A stretch of DNA of 62,389 bases from an uncultured Anaeromyxobacter sp. (GTDB lineage Bacteria; Myxococcota; Myxococcia; Myxococcales; Anaeromyxobacteraceae): NCBI GenBank assembly GCA_903855945.1, contig CAIOAK010000091.1:1-62389 (forward strand), written 5' to 3'. Positions 52,384 to 60,927 of this stretch are shown here, piece after piece (positions within the stretch are counted from its first letter, which is position 1; each line of letters opens with the position of its first letter). Under the pieces are notes generated by a model. The model ran no database searches, was not told the origin of the DNA, and worked only from the letters and a program-made list of their open reading frames with translations. The position numbers and the translations under genes were made by a program.

Positions 52384-53349
52384 ATGCCCCGCTCCCAGGC
52401 GCTTCGCATCGTCACCTACAACGTCCGCTACTTCGGCCACGCCCTGAAGGGGATCGCCAGCACCCGCGGTGCGGAGCACCGGATCGCCCGCGCGCTGGCG
52501 GAGCTCGACCCGGCGCCGGACCTGGTGTGCCTCCAGGAGATCGAGACCATCTCGTTGCGCTCAAGGGTCGCACGCGGGCGCAAGGCGCAGGGGGAGACCC
52601 AGCTCGAGTCCTTCCTGGCGTCCATCGAACGGGAGTTCGCGGCCCGCAAGCGCCCGCTGCCGTACGACGGCTTCTACTTCGGCGCACACGCCAACCGGAT
52701 CCGACGGGTGAACATCACCACCCACGGGCTCGCGATCCTGGTGAACACCGACCGGCTCTCGGTCGAGACCCACAACGTGGACTCCCCCCACCCGATCACC
52801 CACCACCACGTGAAGCGCTTCCGCGACCGGAAGCAGGCCCGGATCTGCGCCCACATCCAGGTCCGCGATCCTTCCGGGAAGCGGCTGCACGTCTTCAACA
52901 CCCACATCTCGCTTCCCACCCCGTTCGCCAGGGGCTTCTGGACGAAGGGCGCCCGGATGGGCTGGGGCGTGAACCAGCTGCACGAGGCCCGGACGCTCGC
53001 CGCGTTCGTGAAGCGCCACTCCGCCGGCGATCCGTTCGTGGTCTGCGGCGACTTCAACTCGGCGCCGGGCTCGCCCGTGTTCCAGTACCTCACCGGCGAG
53101 GCCGGGTTCCGGAGCGCCCAGCAGGACCTCGGGCAGCTCGACCCGGACGACGCCCGGGCCTGGCCCACGGCGGGCTTCATGCGGATGCGCATGCACCTCG
53201 ATCACCTCTTCCACGGCGACGGGGTCCGCTTCCTGGACCTGGACGGATCGGCCCGATTCGGCGACCGCGAAAGCCCGTTCGCCGGGCTCTCCGACCACGT
53301 GCCGCTCGTGGGACGGCTCCGCTGCGAAGCCCCCCGTGGCGCGACGTAG
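52384..53349 (+). CDS. Endonuclease/exonuclease/phosphatase family protein
   Basis: This is a 321-residue EEP-fold metal-dependent phosphoesterase. The conserved elements are present in order: TYNVRYFG, CLQEIE (metal-binding glutamate), FNTHISLP, GDFNSAPGSPVF and a C-terminal SDHVPLVG histidine. Such enzymes cleave DNA, inositol phosphates or sphingolipids; the substrate is not evident. ATG 52384 gives a protein starting just before the fold (MPRSQALRIVTYN); an upstream ATG 52348 would add 12 residues. A signal peptide is absent, so it is probably cytoplasmic. Confidence 0.82.
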   Translation: MPRSQALRIVTYNVRYFGHALKGIASTRGAEHRIARALAELDPAPDLVCLQEIETISLRSRVARGRKAQGETQLESFLASIEREFAARKRPLPYDGFYFGAHANRIRRVNITTHGLAILVNTDRLSVETHNVDSPHPITHHHVKRFRDRKQARICAHIQVRDPSGKRLHVFNTHISLPTPFARGFWTKGARMGWGVNQLHEARTLAAFVKRHSAGDPFVVCGDFNSAPGSPVFQYLTGEAGFRSAQQDLGQLDPDDARAWPTAGFMRMRMHLDHLFHGDGVRFLDLDGSARFGDRESPFAGLSDHVPLVGRLRCEAPRGAT

Positions 53350-53371
53350 TTCGGTGGTCTACTGTCCCCCC

Positions 53372-53593
53372 ATGCAGCTTCCCGAGACGGCTGCCCGGGC
53401 GCTCGAGGTGGTTCGCCGCGAGGGGCGCGGCGTGCGTTTCGAGATCAAGAAGGCCTGCGAGCAGGAGCGCTGGCGGCTCAAGATGTGCTACGCCGGTCCC
53501 TCGGGGGCAGAGGTGCAGCTCGGCCTCCTCTGGTCGGAGGACCTGGACGGGCTCGAGGCGCTCAAGCGGAAGCTGGAGGAGGAATCGCCATGA
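53372..53593 (+). CDS. Small hypothetical protein (73 residues)
   Basis: This is a small, soluble, charged protein (MQLPETAARALEV...). The segment RGVRFEIKKACEQERWRLKM suggests an alpha/beta fold. ATG 53372 is preferred; an in-frame GTG 53336 would add 12 residues but overlap the EEP gene. Its stop overlaps the start of the next lipoprotein gene as ATGA, so the two are translated together. No family recognised. Confidence 0.6.
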   Translation: MQLPETAARALEVVRREGRGVRFEIKKACEQERWRLKMCYAGPSGAEVQLGLLWSEDLDGLEALKRKLEEESP

Positions 53594-54102
53594 GGAACAG
53601 GAAGCTCGGATGGACGCTGGTCGCGGGGATGCTCGCGGTGGTGGGGTGCAGCACCGTCACCGCGCGGAGCGCCTCGGAGGCCTACGTCCGGGACGCGATG
53701 CGCAACCAGCGATTCCCGAAGGCGTGTGACGAGCTCTGGCTCGACGCGCTCCAGGTGATCGCCGGCGAGGGCTTCGGCCTCGTGGGCAAGGACCGGACGG
53801 TGACGGGGCAGGACCAGCAGGGGGTCGTCACGAACTTCTTGAACCGCGGCCACTCCACCACCAAGGACAGCGACGGGACGCTGGAGTCGGAGAGCGACGC
53901 GAACAGCCAGATGTTCCGCTACCTCGTCCGCGGCAAGCTGGCCGGCTCCGACGGGTGCTTCGTCCAGTACACCCACATCCACGACGACCGCGTGAACGGG
54001 ACGGAGACGCGGAACCGCGACTACGACATGGAGCTGAAGCTGCTCGCCCGGGTCGACCCGCTCGCCGCCTCGAAGATCCTGCAGGCCGCCGACGCGAAGT
54101 GA
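53590..54102 (+). CDS. Lipoprotein, hypothetical (170 residues)
   Basis: This predicted lipoprotein has the signal MRNRKLGWTLVAGMLAVVGC (cysteine 20). The mature part is about 150 residues, with paired strands such as GLVGKDRTVTGQDQQGVV and CFVQYTHIHDDR. ATG 53590 is chosen because it heads the signal peptide and follows a strong GGAGGAGGAA site; the longer open frame upstream lacks one. It is coupled to the small gene before it and ends opposite the outer-membrane barrel gene. Function unknown. Confidence 0.7.
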   Translation: MRNRKLGWTLVAGMLAVVGCSTVTARSASEAYVRDAMRNQRFPKACDELWLDALQVIAGEGFGLVGKDRTVTGQDQQGVVTNFLNRGHSTTKDSDGTLESESDANSQMFRYLVRGKLAGSDGCFVQYTHIHDDRVNGTETRNRDYDMELKLLARVDPLAASKILQAADAK

Positions 54103-54110
54103 AGCGGGCG

Positions 54111-54139
54111 GGCCGAGGGCGGTTCGTCCGCCCCCGGCC
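54111..54139. terminator. Hairpin between convergent genes
   Basis: A 12-base stem with one A-C mismatch (GGCCGAGGGCGG against CCGCCCCCGGCC) has a five-base loop. It lies between two convergent genes and could act in both directions. It has no clear T-run. Confidence 0.4.
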
Positions 54140-54153
54140 ATTCGCCCTCGGAC

Positions 54154-54753
54154 TCAGAAGACGTAGCCGACGTTGGCGGTGAGGGTCACGCCGGAGAGCT
54201 TCATCGAGCCCCAGTCGAAGGTCTGCTCGGTGATGTAGTTGTAGCGGGCCTCGGCGCCGAGGAGGACGGGCCCGAGGATGAAGTCCACCCCGGCCCCGCC
54301 CACGACCATGAAGGAGGCCTTGGTGGTGGCGGTGCTGACGAAGGCCTCGCTCGTGGTCGCGAAGTTGAGCAGGCCGCCGATCCCCGCTTCCAGGTAGGGC
54401 TGGATGAAGAAGATCGGGAGGCGGAGCTGCCCGACGACCGTGAGCGGGATCATGCTCGCCTTCGCGGTACCGGTGGCGCCCAGGTTCGTCACGGTCTGGC
54501 TCGACCACATGTAGCCGGTGGAGATCTGGGCGCCGATGATGCCGAAGGTCGCCCCGAGGGCCACCTCGACATCGCCGGAGGTGGGGAACTGGCCGGTCAC
54601 GGCGCCGCCGGCTGCGCTGATCCCGTCCTTGGCGGTGGGGGCCAACACGCCGCCCTTCAGCGCGACGTAGGTGTCGCCCGCGCGAGCGGAGGGGGCGCCG
54701 AGGAGGAGTGCGGCTGCGAATCCGGCGAGGAGGGTTCGGATGGCGGGGCGCAT
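54154..54753 (-). CDS. Outer-membrane beta-barrel protein (OmpA/OmpW-like)
   Basis: This is a 199-residue protein with a cleavable signal peptide (MRPAIRTLLAGFAAALLLG, cleavage after ARA). It has alternating amphipathic strands ending with VTLTANVGYVF, where the terminal phenylalanine is typical for BAM-assembled barrels. An eight-stranded barrel is likely. The start is ATG 54753, five bases after the tpx stop, so co-transcription with tpx is likely. Possible roles are adhesion or passive transport; no specific family is certain. Confidence 0.75.
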   Translation of the reverse strand: MRPAIRTLLAGFAAALLLGAPSARAGDTYVALKGGVLAPTAKDGISAAGGAVTGQFPTSGDVEVALGATFGIIGAQISTGYMWSSQTVTNLGATGTAKASMIPLTVVGQLRLPIFFIQPYLEAGIGGLLNFATTSEAFVSTATTKASFMVVGGAGVDFILGPVLLGAEARYNYITEQTFDWGSMKLSGVTLTANVGYVF

Positions 54754-54758
54754 GGCGA

Positions 54759-55259
54759 TCACTTCGCGGCCGCGAGCGCGGCGTCGTAGTTGGGCTCCTG
54801 CCCGATCTCCGGCACGAGCTCTGCGTAGGTGACCTTGTCGTTCTCGTCGAGCACGAGCACGGCGCGGGCCGAGAGGCCGGCGAGGGGGCCGTCGGTGAGG
54901 AGCACGCCGTAGTCCTTGGCGAAGCCCTTGCCGCGGATCATGGAGAGGCTCACCACGTTCTGGAGCCCCTCCGTCGTGCAGAAGCGCTTCATCGCGAAGG
55001 GCAGGTCGGCGGAGATGACGAGGACGACCGTGTTCGGCAGCTTGCCACCGGTCTCGTTGAACCTCCGGGTGGAGGTGGCGCACACGGCGGTGTCGAGGCT
55101 GGGGACGATGTTCAGGATCTTCTTCTTGCCCTTCCACTCGCCGAGCCCCACGTCCTTGAGGTCCACGCCGGTCAGCGTGAACGCAGGGGCGTTCGCACCC
55201 TTGGCGGGGAGGTCGCCGTTCGTGTGGATGGGGTTGCCCTTCAGCGTGACGGTGGCCAT
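54759..55259 (-). CDS. tpx: Thiol peroxidase
   Basis: This is a 166-residue atypical two-cysteine peroxiredoxin reducing peroxides with thioredoxin. The peroxidatic cysteine is C60 in [12 protein letters not shown], and the resolving cysteine is C94 in RFCTTEG. Length and spacing match Tpx of other bacteria. The start is ATG 55259. Peroxide defence is repeated in the neighbourhood by the rubrerythrin-like domain at 56469-59477. Confidence 0.95.
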   Translation of the reverse strand: MATVTLKGNPIHTNGDLPAKGANAPAFTLTGVDLKDVGLGEWKGKKKILNIVPSLDTAVCATSTRRFNETGGKLPNTVVLVISADLPFAMKRFCTTEGLQNVVSLSMIRGKGFAKDYGVLLTDGPLAGLSARAVLVLDENDKVTYAELVPEIGQEPNYDAALAAAK

Positions 55260-55296
55260 GGATTCAGGTCCTTTCGGGAGGGGTTGAGCCCGTAGT

Positions 55297-55698
55297 CTAA
55301 GGCCCGGCCACCGGGTTTGCCCGGTCCCGCGTGGGGCCCGGGTTCTCGGGCGCCGCGGCGGCCGGCGATTCGGCCTTGATCTCCAGCCCCAGGAAGTAGT
55401 TGAGCCCGGTCCGGATCACGGCGATGGCGGCGAGCTTCCCGATCTCGTCCCAGGAGGGGGAGATGGCGGTCGAGAGGACGTCGGCCGCAAGCTGGAACTC
55501 GAGCGCGAGGGAGAGGTACCGGGCGAGCGTCAGGCGGATGGGGACGAACCGCCCGTCGGCGGGGGCCGATCGCGCCGCCAGCAAGGCGAGCAGGCCATGG
55601 ACGGCGCCGGCGGCGATGACCAGCGCGCCGACCGTCTCGAGGAGCAGTCGGAGCCACTGAACCGCCAGGTGAAGGATGTGCTGCGATGCTTCGAACAT
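55297..55698 (-). CDS. DUF1622 family small membrane protein
   Basis: This 133-residue protein has two or three transmembrane helices. [20 protein letters not shown] near the N-terminus, [19 protein letters not shown] and [16 protein letters not shown] match DUF1622 membrane proteins, whose function is unknown. A charged Ala/Pro-rich tail follows. The start is ATG 55698, 16 bases after the AlgH-type gene, and the run continues toward tpx, so these four genes may be co-transcribed. Confidence 0.8.
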   Translation of the reverse strand: MFEASQHILHLAVQWLRLLLETVGALVIAAGAVHGLLALLAARSAPADGRFVPIRLTLARYLSLALEFQLAADVLSTAISPSWDEIGKLAAIAVIRTGLNYFLGLEIKAESPAAAAPENPGPTRDRANPVAGP

Positions 55699-55714
55699 GG
55701 TCGCCTCCCGGACG

Positions 55715-56302
55715 TCAGGCCATCGCCCCGCCGCCACCCACGAGGAACCCGTTCGGGTCGAGCCCGAGCCGGCGGACCGCCTCCGACCAGCGGTCGTGAA
55801 GGGGAACGGTCGTGACCAGGTCCTCGTCGAGCCCCATTGGAACCCAGGAGCCCTGGGATATCTCCTCCTCGAGCTGCATGGTCGCCCAGCCGGCGTACCC
55901 CACGAAGAGCTGCAGGAGGCGGCTGCCGTCATCCCGGAGCACGGTCTCCAGGATCGCCCGGGAGCTGCCCACCGCCAGGTTCCGCCCCACCCGGATGGCC
56001 TCGTCCTCGTCGCCACCTGGACCGCGCCGGTAGAGCATCCACAGCTGTTCCGGAGAGACCGGTCCGCCCACCAGCACGGGGCGCTTTCCGTGGACCGACG
56101 CGCGGGCGAGCTCCCCGAGCGCCGCGTCCACCGTGGCCAGGAGATCCCCGGCCGCGACGGGGGCGGCGCGGTTCACCACGAACCCCATCGACCCCGCCTT
56201 CCGGTGGCCGGTCATGAGGACGAGCGATCCGGCGAAGTTCGGGTCGCGGAGCCCTGGGGCGGCGACCAGGAACCCGGGCGCGAGGTGAGAAGCCGTTCGC
56301 AT
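55715..56302 (-). CDS. YqgE/AlgH family protein (UPF0301)
   Basis: This is a 195-residue protein of the UPF0301 family, of unsettled function. HLAPGFLVAAPGLRDPNFAGSLVLM and GGPVSPEQLWMLYR are family hallmarks (the first given here as HLAPGFLVAAPGL then RDPNFAGSLVLM). Two ATGs are possible: 56311 has GGAG touching it, while 56302 has GGAG nine bases upstream, so 56302 is chosen. It is divergent from the Nfn-rubrerythrin gene, sharing a 166-base upstream region. Confidence 0.85.
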   Translation of the reverse strand: MRTASHLAPGFLVAAPGLRDPNFAGSLVLMTGHRKAGSMGFVVNRAAPVAAGDLLATVDAALGELARASVHGKRPVLVGGPVSPEQLWMLYRRGPGGDEDEAIRVGRNLAVGSSRAILETVLRDDGSRLLQLFVGYAGWATMQLEEEISQGSWVPMGLDEDLVTTVPLHDRWSEAVRRLGLDPNGFLVGGGGAMA

Positions 56303-56379
56303 GCTGGCCATCTCCTTTACCTGTCGCAACCCCCCGACGTTCGCCAGCTTTTTCGCGCCCCATTCGGCGTGCGTAGTCC

Positions 56380-56408
56380 TTGACGGGTACAGTCGGCGCT
56401 GGTACCAA
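56380..56408 (+). promoter_or_regulatory. Weak candidate promoter for the Nfn-rubrerythrin gene
   Basis: TTGACG at 56380-56385 and TACCAA at 56403-56408 are separated by 17 bases, about 60 bases upstream of the ATG. The -35 matches five of six positions; the -10 only three. Confidence 0.25.
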
Positions 56409-56468
56409 CGTCGTCCCGCCGGAGAGCCTCCCGAAGCTCCCTCCACCGCTCCCGAGGAACGGAAGCCC

Positions 56469-59400
56469 ATGTACAAGATCGTTCGCCACGAGACCTTCTC
56501 CCCGACCACCTTCCTCTGGGAGGTCGAGGCCCACGATGTCGCCCGGGCGGCCCAGGCGGGTCATTTCGTCATGCTGCGGCTGCGCGAGGGAGGTGAGCGC
56601 ATCCCCCTCACCGTCGCCGACTACGACCGCGAGGCCGGGACCATCACCATGGTCATCCAGGCGCTCGGCAAGACCACGAAGGAGATGATGGAGAACTACG
56701 TGCAGGGGGATTCGTTCGACGACTTCGTCGGCCCCCTGGGCATGCCCCAGCACATCGAGGCGGGCAAGCACGTGGTCTTCGTCGGCGGCGGCCTGGGCGT
56801 GGCGCCGGTCTACCCGCAGCTGCGCGCCTTCAAGGAGGCCGGCTGCAAGACCACCAGCATCATCGGCTTCCGCAACAAGGATCTGGTCTTCTGGGAGGAC
56901 AAGTTCAAGAAGTACTCGGACAACCTCATCGTCTGCACCGACGACGGCAGCTACGGCAAGCCGGGCTTCGTCACCGTGGCCCTGAAGGAGATCCTGGAGA
57001 AGGAGAAGCCGGACATGGTGGTGGCCATCGGGCCGCTCCCCATGATGTACGGCTGCGTCGAGACCTCCCGCCCGTTCGGCGTGAAGACCATGGTGTCGCT
57101 CAACGCCATCATGGTGGACGGCACCGGCATGTGCGGCTCCTGCCGCGTCACCGTGGACGGCCAGGTGAAGTTCGCCTGCGTCGAGGGTCCGGACTTCGAC
57201 GGCCACAAGGTGGACTTCAAGGAGTTGCTCTCCCGCCAGAAGCGCTTCAAGGGGCAGGAGGAGCAGGCCAACGTCGATTACGCGCACGTCTGCAACCTCG
57301 AGAAGCAGCTCTTCGAGGAGCAGAAGCGCAACTACAAGAAGATCAAGGAGCTCGAGCCGCACCAGGTCCACATGCCCGAGCGCGACGCCGCCGAGCGCGC
57401 CCGCAACTTCAAGGAAGTGAACCTGGGCTTCTCGCTCCAGGACGCGCTCCGGGAGGCGGAGCGCTGCATCCAGTGCGCGAAGCCGGCCTGCATCGCCGGC
57501 TGCCCGGTGCAGATCGACATCCCGCGCTTCATCCGCCACCTGATCGTGCGCGACCTCGACGGCGCCCTCGAGGCGCTCTACGACGCCAACATGTTCCCGT
57601 CGATCTGCGGCCGCGTCTGCCCGCAGGAGACGCAGTGCGAGGCGCTCTGCATCATCAACAAGAAGGTCGAGTCGGTGGCCATCGGCCGGCTCGAGCGCTT
57701 CGTGGGCGACAACGCCAAGGCCCCCAGGGGCGCCCCGCCCGCCTTCGCGGGGAAGCTCGGCAAGGTCGCCGTGGTGGGTTCCGGCCCGGCGGGTCTCGCC
57801 GCCGCCGCCGACCTGGTCCGCTACGGCGCCGACGTCACCATCTACGAGGCCCTCCACGTGGTGGGCGGCGTGCTCCGCTACGGCATCCCCTCCTTCCGTC
57901 TGCCCCGCGACATCATCGAGCGCGAGGTGAACCGGCTGAAGGAGATGGGCGTGAAGGTCGAGACCAACAAGGTGGTCGGGAAGACCTTCACGGTGAAGCA
58001 GCTCATGGAGGAGAAGGGCTTCGACTCGGTGTTCCTGGGCGTGGGCGCGGGCGCGCCCACCTTCCTCGGCATCCCGGGCGAGTTCGCCGGGCAGGTCTAC
58101 TCGGCCAACGAGTTCCTCACCCGCGTGAACCTGATGGGCGGCGACCGGTTCCCCTACCTCGACACCCCGGTGAACGTGGGGCAGAGCGTGGTGGTCATCG
58201 GCGCCGGCAACACCGCCATGGACTGCCTGCGCGTCTCCAAGCGCATCGGCGCCGCCACGGTCCGCTGCGTCTACCGCCGCACCGAGGCGGAGGCCCCGGC
58301 CCGCATCGAGGAGATCCGCCACGCCAAGGAGGAGGGGATCGAGTTCTTCTTCCTCCACGCTCCGGTCGAGATCTACGTCGATCCCGACGGCAACGTGAAG
58401 GGCATGAAGGTCGAGGAGATGCAGCTCGGCGATCCCGACGAGAAGGGGCGCCGCAAGCCCGTGCCCACCGGCCGCTACAAGGACCTGGAGTGCGACACGG
58501 TCATCTACGCGCTCGGAACCAAGGCCAATCCCATCATCACCCAGGCCACCCCCGGCCTCGGGCTCAACAAGTGGGGCAACGTGGTGGCCGACGACAAGGC
58601 CCAGGCCACGACGCTCCCGGGCGTGTTCGCCGGTGGTGACATCGTCACCGGCGGGGCCACGGTGATCCTGGCCATGGGCGCCGGCCGCCGTGCGGCCAAG
58701 GGCATCGCCACCTGGCTCTCCGCTGGCAAGTCCAAGTGGCCCGTCACCGAGACCGATCTCGACTCGTTCGTCCCCATGACCGCCGGCGTGGCGGGCGCCG
58801 GGGGTTCCAGCTCGAAGGGAGCCGTCAGCGTGGAAAGCGGTGGAAGGACCTGCCCGAAGTGCCGTCAGCCTCTCGAGGGCGAGGAGGAGTACATCTGCTG
58901 CGCCGACGCGAAGCTGGAGTGGAAGTGCGGCTCCTGCTCCAAGGTGAGCGAGGGCTTCGCCTTCCCGTACGGCCAGTGCCCCGCCTGCGGCGGCAAGCTC
59001 GCCCCGATCGGTGAGCGCTCCATCGCCGATGCCAAGGCGCTCGAGGCGATCCGCACCGCCTTCGAGATCGAGCTGGGCGGCATGGCCTTCTACAAGCGCG
59101 CCTCGGCCGAGGCCAAGGACCCGCAGCTCCAGACCCTCTTCGGCAAGTTCGCCGAGATGGAGAAGGAGCACATGGCCACCCTCTCCGGCCGCTACCACGT
59201 CAACGTGGCGGAGGCCGCCGAGGGCTTCAAGACCGAGCGGGCCGCCATCTACGCGGGCATCCCCAACGACCCGCAGGACCCGGCCAACCTGTTCCGGATC
59301 GCGATCGCCTTCGAGCAGCGCGCCGTGAAGTTCTTCGGCGAGAAGAGCGCGGACTGCGCGCCCGGCTCGGTGGAGCAGCAGCTCTACCGCGAGCTCGCCG

Positions 59401-59477
59401 CCGAGGAGCGGGAGCACGTGGACATCCTGGTGACCGAGTTCAACCGCTTCCAGGCCGGCAAGCCCGGGCTGCTCTAG
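56469..59477 (+). CDS. NfnAB-type transhydrogenase fused to rubrerythrin-like domain
   Basis: This is a 1002-residue fusion. Residues 1-~285 are NfnA/SudB-like (DHODB electron-transfer type), with a GGGLGVAPVYPQLRAF nucleotide loop and a [2Fe-2S] site in MCGSCRVTV ... FACVEGP. Residues ~310-775 are NfnB/GltD-like. They carry two 4Fe-4S-type cysteine blocks (CIQCAKPACIAGC; ICGRVCPQETQCEALC), the FAD motif GSGPAGLAAAAD and the NADPH motif GAGNTAMDC. A Gly/Ser linker (~783-792) leads to CxxC pairs at 795-798, 820-823 and 837-840, then a ferritin-like di-iron domain (852-1002) with EMEKEHM and EEREH. The two Nfn parts fused are known; the rubrerythrin tail would let NAD(P)H electrons reduce peroxide or oxygen. 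The start is ATG 56469. Confidence 0.85.
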   Translation: MYKIVRHETFSPTTFLWEVEAHDVARAAQAGHFVMLRLREGGERIPLTVADYDREAGTITMVIQALGKTTKEMMENYVQGDSFDDFVGPLGMPQHIEAGKHVVFVGGGLGVAPVYPQLRAFKEAGCKTTSIIGFRNKDLVFWEDKFKKYSDNLIVCTDDGSYGKPGFVTVALKEILEKEKPDMVVAIGPLPMMYGCVETSRPFGVKTMVSLNAIMVDGTGMCGSCRVTVDGQVKFACVEGPDFDGHKVDFKELLSRQKRFKGQEEQANVDYAHVCNLEKQLFEEQKRNYKKIKELEPHQVHMPERDAAERARNFKEVNLGFSLQDALREAERCIQCAKPACIAGCPVQIDIPRFIRHLIVRDLDGALEALYDANMFPSICGRVCPQETQCEALCIINKKVESVAIGRLERFVGDNAKAPRGAPPAFAGKLGKVAVVGSGPAGLAAAADLVRYGADVTIYEALHVVGGVLRYGIPSFRLPRDIIEREVNRLKEMGVKVETNKVVGKTFTVKQLMEEKGFDSVFLGVGAGAPTFLGIPGEFAGQVYSANEFLTRVNLMGGDRFPYLDTPVNVGQSVVVIGAGNTAMDCLRVSKRIGAATVRCVYRRTEAEAPARIEEIRHAKEEGIEFFFLHAPVEIYVDPDGNVKGMKVEEMQLGDPDEKGRRKPVPTGRYKDLECDTVIYALGTKANPIITQATPGLGLNKWGNVVADDKAQATTLPGVFAGGDIVTGGATVILAMGAGRRAAKGIATWLSAGKSKWPVTETDLDSFVPMTAGVAGAGGSSSKGAVSVESGGRTCPKCRQPLEGEEEYICCADAKLEWKCGSCSKVSEGFAFPYGQCPACGGKLAPIGERSIADAKALEAIRTAFEIELGGMAFYKRASAEAKDPQLQTLFGKFAEMEKEHMATLSGRYHVNVAEAAEGFKTERAAIYAGIPNDPQDPANLFRIAIAFEQRAVKFFGEKSADCAPGSVEQQLYRELAAEEREHVDILVTEFNRFQAGKPGLL

Positions 59478-59497
59478 CCGCGACCGGGATCGGGCCG

Positions 59498-60169
59498 ATG
59501 ATGCCCCGCGTGGTCCTGTTCGATCTGGACGGGACCCTCATCGACTCGATCCCGCTCATCGTGGCCTCCATGCGCCACGCCTTCGCGGGCCATCCGCGCG
59601 CCCCCTCGGTCGCGGACTGGGTGGCACTCATCGGCACGCCGCTCGACGGGATGATCCGTCGCTGGGCGATCGACGAGGAGGACGTGGCCCGATTGAAGGA
59701 GCGGTACAAGGAGCACCAGTGGGCGCACCACGACGCCATGGTGCGACCCTTCCCGGGCGTCCCGGAGCTCCTCGCGACGCTCACCTCCCGCGGCGTCCGG
59801 ATGGCGCTCGTCACCTCCAAGCTCACGCCGTCGGCGCGCCGGTCGCTCGAGTTCCTGGGCCTCCTCGGCCACTTCGAGCTGCTCGTCGGGCTCGAGGCGA
59901 CGGAGCGGCACAAGCCCCACCCGGACCCCGTCCTCCACGCCATCGAGCGGCTCGGCGCCGACCCGCGACACGCCGCCTTCGTGGGGGACTCACCCCACGA
60001 CATCGAGGCCGGGAACGCCGCCGGCGTCCCCACCATCGCCGTCCTCTGGGGCCCCTTCACCCGGGAAGAGCTCGCCCCCGCCCGGCCCACCGCCTGGGCG
60101 GAACGGGTGGAGGAGATCCTCCCGCTCCTGGAGGGGATGGGCGCTGGCCATCGGCCGCAGTGTGGTTAG
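59498..60169 (+). CDS. HAD-family phosphatase (Gph/PpaX-like)
   Basis: This is a 223-residue haloacid-dehalogenase-fold phosphatase. Motif I is LFDLDGTLIDS, motif II lies in ALVTSKLT, the lysine of motif III in HKPHPDP, and motif IV in FVGDSPHDIEAG. A helical cap sits between motifs I and II, as in phosphoglycolate phosphatase or pyrophosphatase PpaX. Substrate is not fixed by sequence. The start is ATG 59498, 20 bases after the Nfn fusion and nine bases before the Bax-inhibitor gene, so the three may form one operon. Confidence 0.88.
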   Translation: MMPRVVLFDLDGTLIDSIPLIVASMRHAFAGHPRAPSVADWVALIGTPLDGMIRRWAIDEEDVARLKERYKEHQWAHHDAMVRPFPGVPELLATLTSRGVRMALVTSKLTPSARRSLEFLGLLGHFELLVGLEATERHKPHPDPVLHAIERLGADPRHAAFVGDSPHDIEAGNAAGVPTIAVLWGPFTREELAPARPTAWAERVEEILPLLEGMGAGHRPQCG

Positions 60170-60178
60170 AATGGCCCC

Positions 60179-60877
60179 ATGGCAAACGCTTATGAGAACT
60201 ATCAGGTCGTGGCCCGCGCCAGCTCGGACGTCGAGCGGCGCTTCATGGCATCCGTCTACCGCTGGATGACCATGGGACTGCTCGTCACGTCGGGGGTGGC
60301 CTGGTACGTCGCCTCCACCCCGGTGGCGCTGAAGGCCATCCTCGGCAACCAGTTCGTCTTCTGGGGGCTCATCATCGCCCAGTTCGGCCTGGTCATCACG
60401 CTCTCCGCGGCGGTGAACAAGCTGTCGGCGGGGGCGGCCGGAGCGCTCTTCATCCTCTACTCGGCGGTGACCGGCGCCACGATGTCGGTCGTGCTCCTCG
60501 CCTACACCGGTGCCTCGGTGGCGAGCGCCTTCGCCGTGACGGCGGGGACCTTCCTCGCCATGAGCGTGTACGGCACGGTCACGAAGCGCGATCTCGCGGG
60601 CTGGTCCACCTTCCTCTTCATGGGGCTCATCGGGATCGTCATCGCCAGCGTCGTGAACATCTTCACGAAGAGCAGCATGCTGGCCTGGGTGGTTTCCTGC
60701 GCCGCCGTGGTGGTATTCACGGGGCTCACCGCCTACGACACGCAGCGGCTGCGCCGCATGGCGGCCCTGGGCGGGAGCGTGGCTGCGCTGCCGGTGAACG
60801 GCGCGCTCGCCCTCTACCTCGACTTCATCAACCTGTTCCTGTCGATCCTGAACATCTTCGGCGGGCGCCGCAACTAG
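60179..60877 (+). CDS. Bax inhibitor-1/YccA family membrane protein
   Basis: This is a 232-residue inner-membrane protein with seven helices of the BI-1/YccA fold. YRWMTMGLLVTSG, YTGASVASAFAVTAG and the late YLDFINLFLSILNIFGGRR are the family segments. BI-1 proteins are pH-sensitive calcium-leak channels or protease modulators. The start is ATG 60179, ten bases after the HAD stop. Confidence 0.9.
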   Translation: MANAYENYQVVARASSDVERRFMASVYRWMTMGLLVTSGVAWYVASTPVALKAILGNQFVFWGLIIAQFGLVITLSAAVNKLSAGAAGALFILYSAVTGATMSVVLLAYTGASVASAFAVTAGTFLAMSVYGTVTKRDLAGWSTFLFMGLIGIVIASVVNIFTKSSMLAWVVSCAAVVVFTGLTAYDTQRLRRMAALGGSVAALPVNGALALYLDFINLFLSILNIFGGRRN

Positions 60878-60884
60878 CGGCTCG

Positions 60885-60918
60885 CGGCGACCCGCGGCGA
60901 CCACGGCGACCCGCGGCG
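60885..60918. repeat. Short direct repeat between convergent genes
   Basis: The 15 bases CGGCGACCCGCGGCG occur twice with a 19-base period, between the Bax-inhibitor and asd genes. No function is apparent; it may be slippage. Confidence 0.5.
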
Positions 60919-60927
60919 CGAGGCCGG

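Noticed and set aside
60640-60680. GTGAA-N-TTCAC inverted repeat in the Bax-inhibitor gene
   Set aside because: The half-sites are in the opposite order to the dispersed palindrome, and the segment fits ordinary coding for VVNIFTK.
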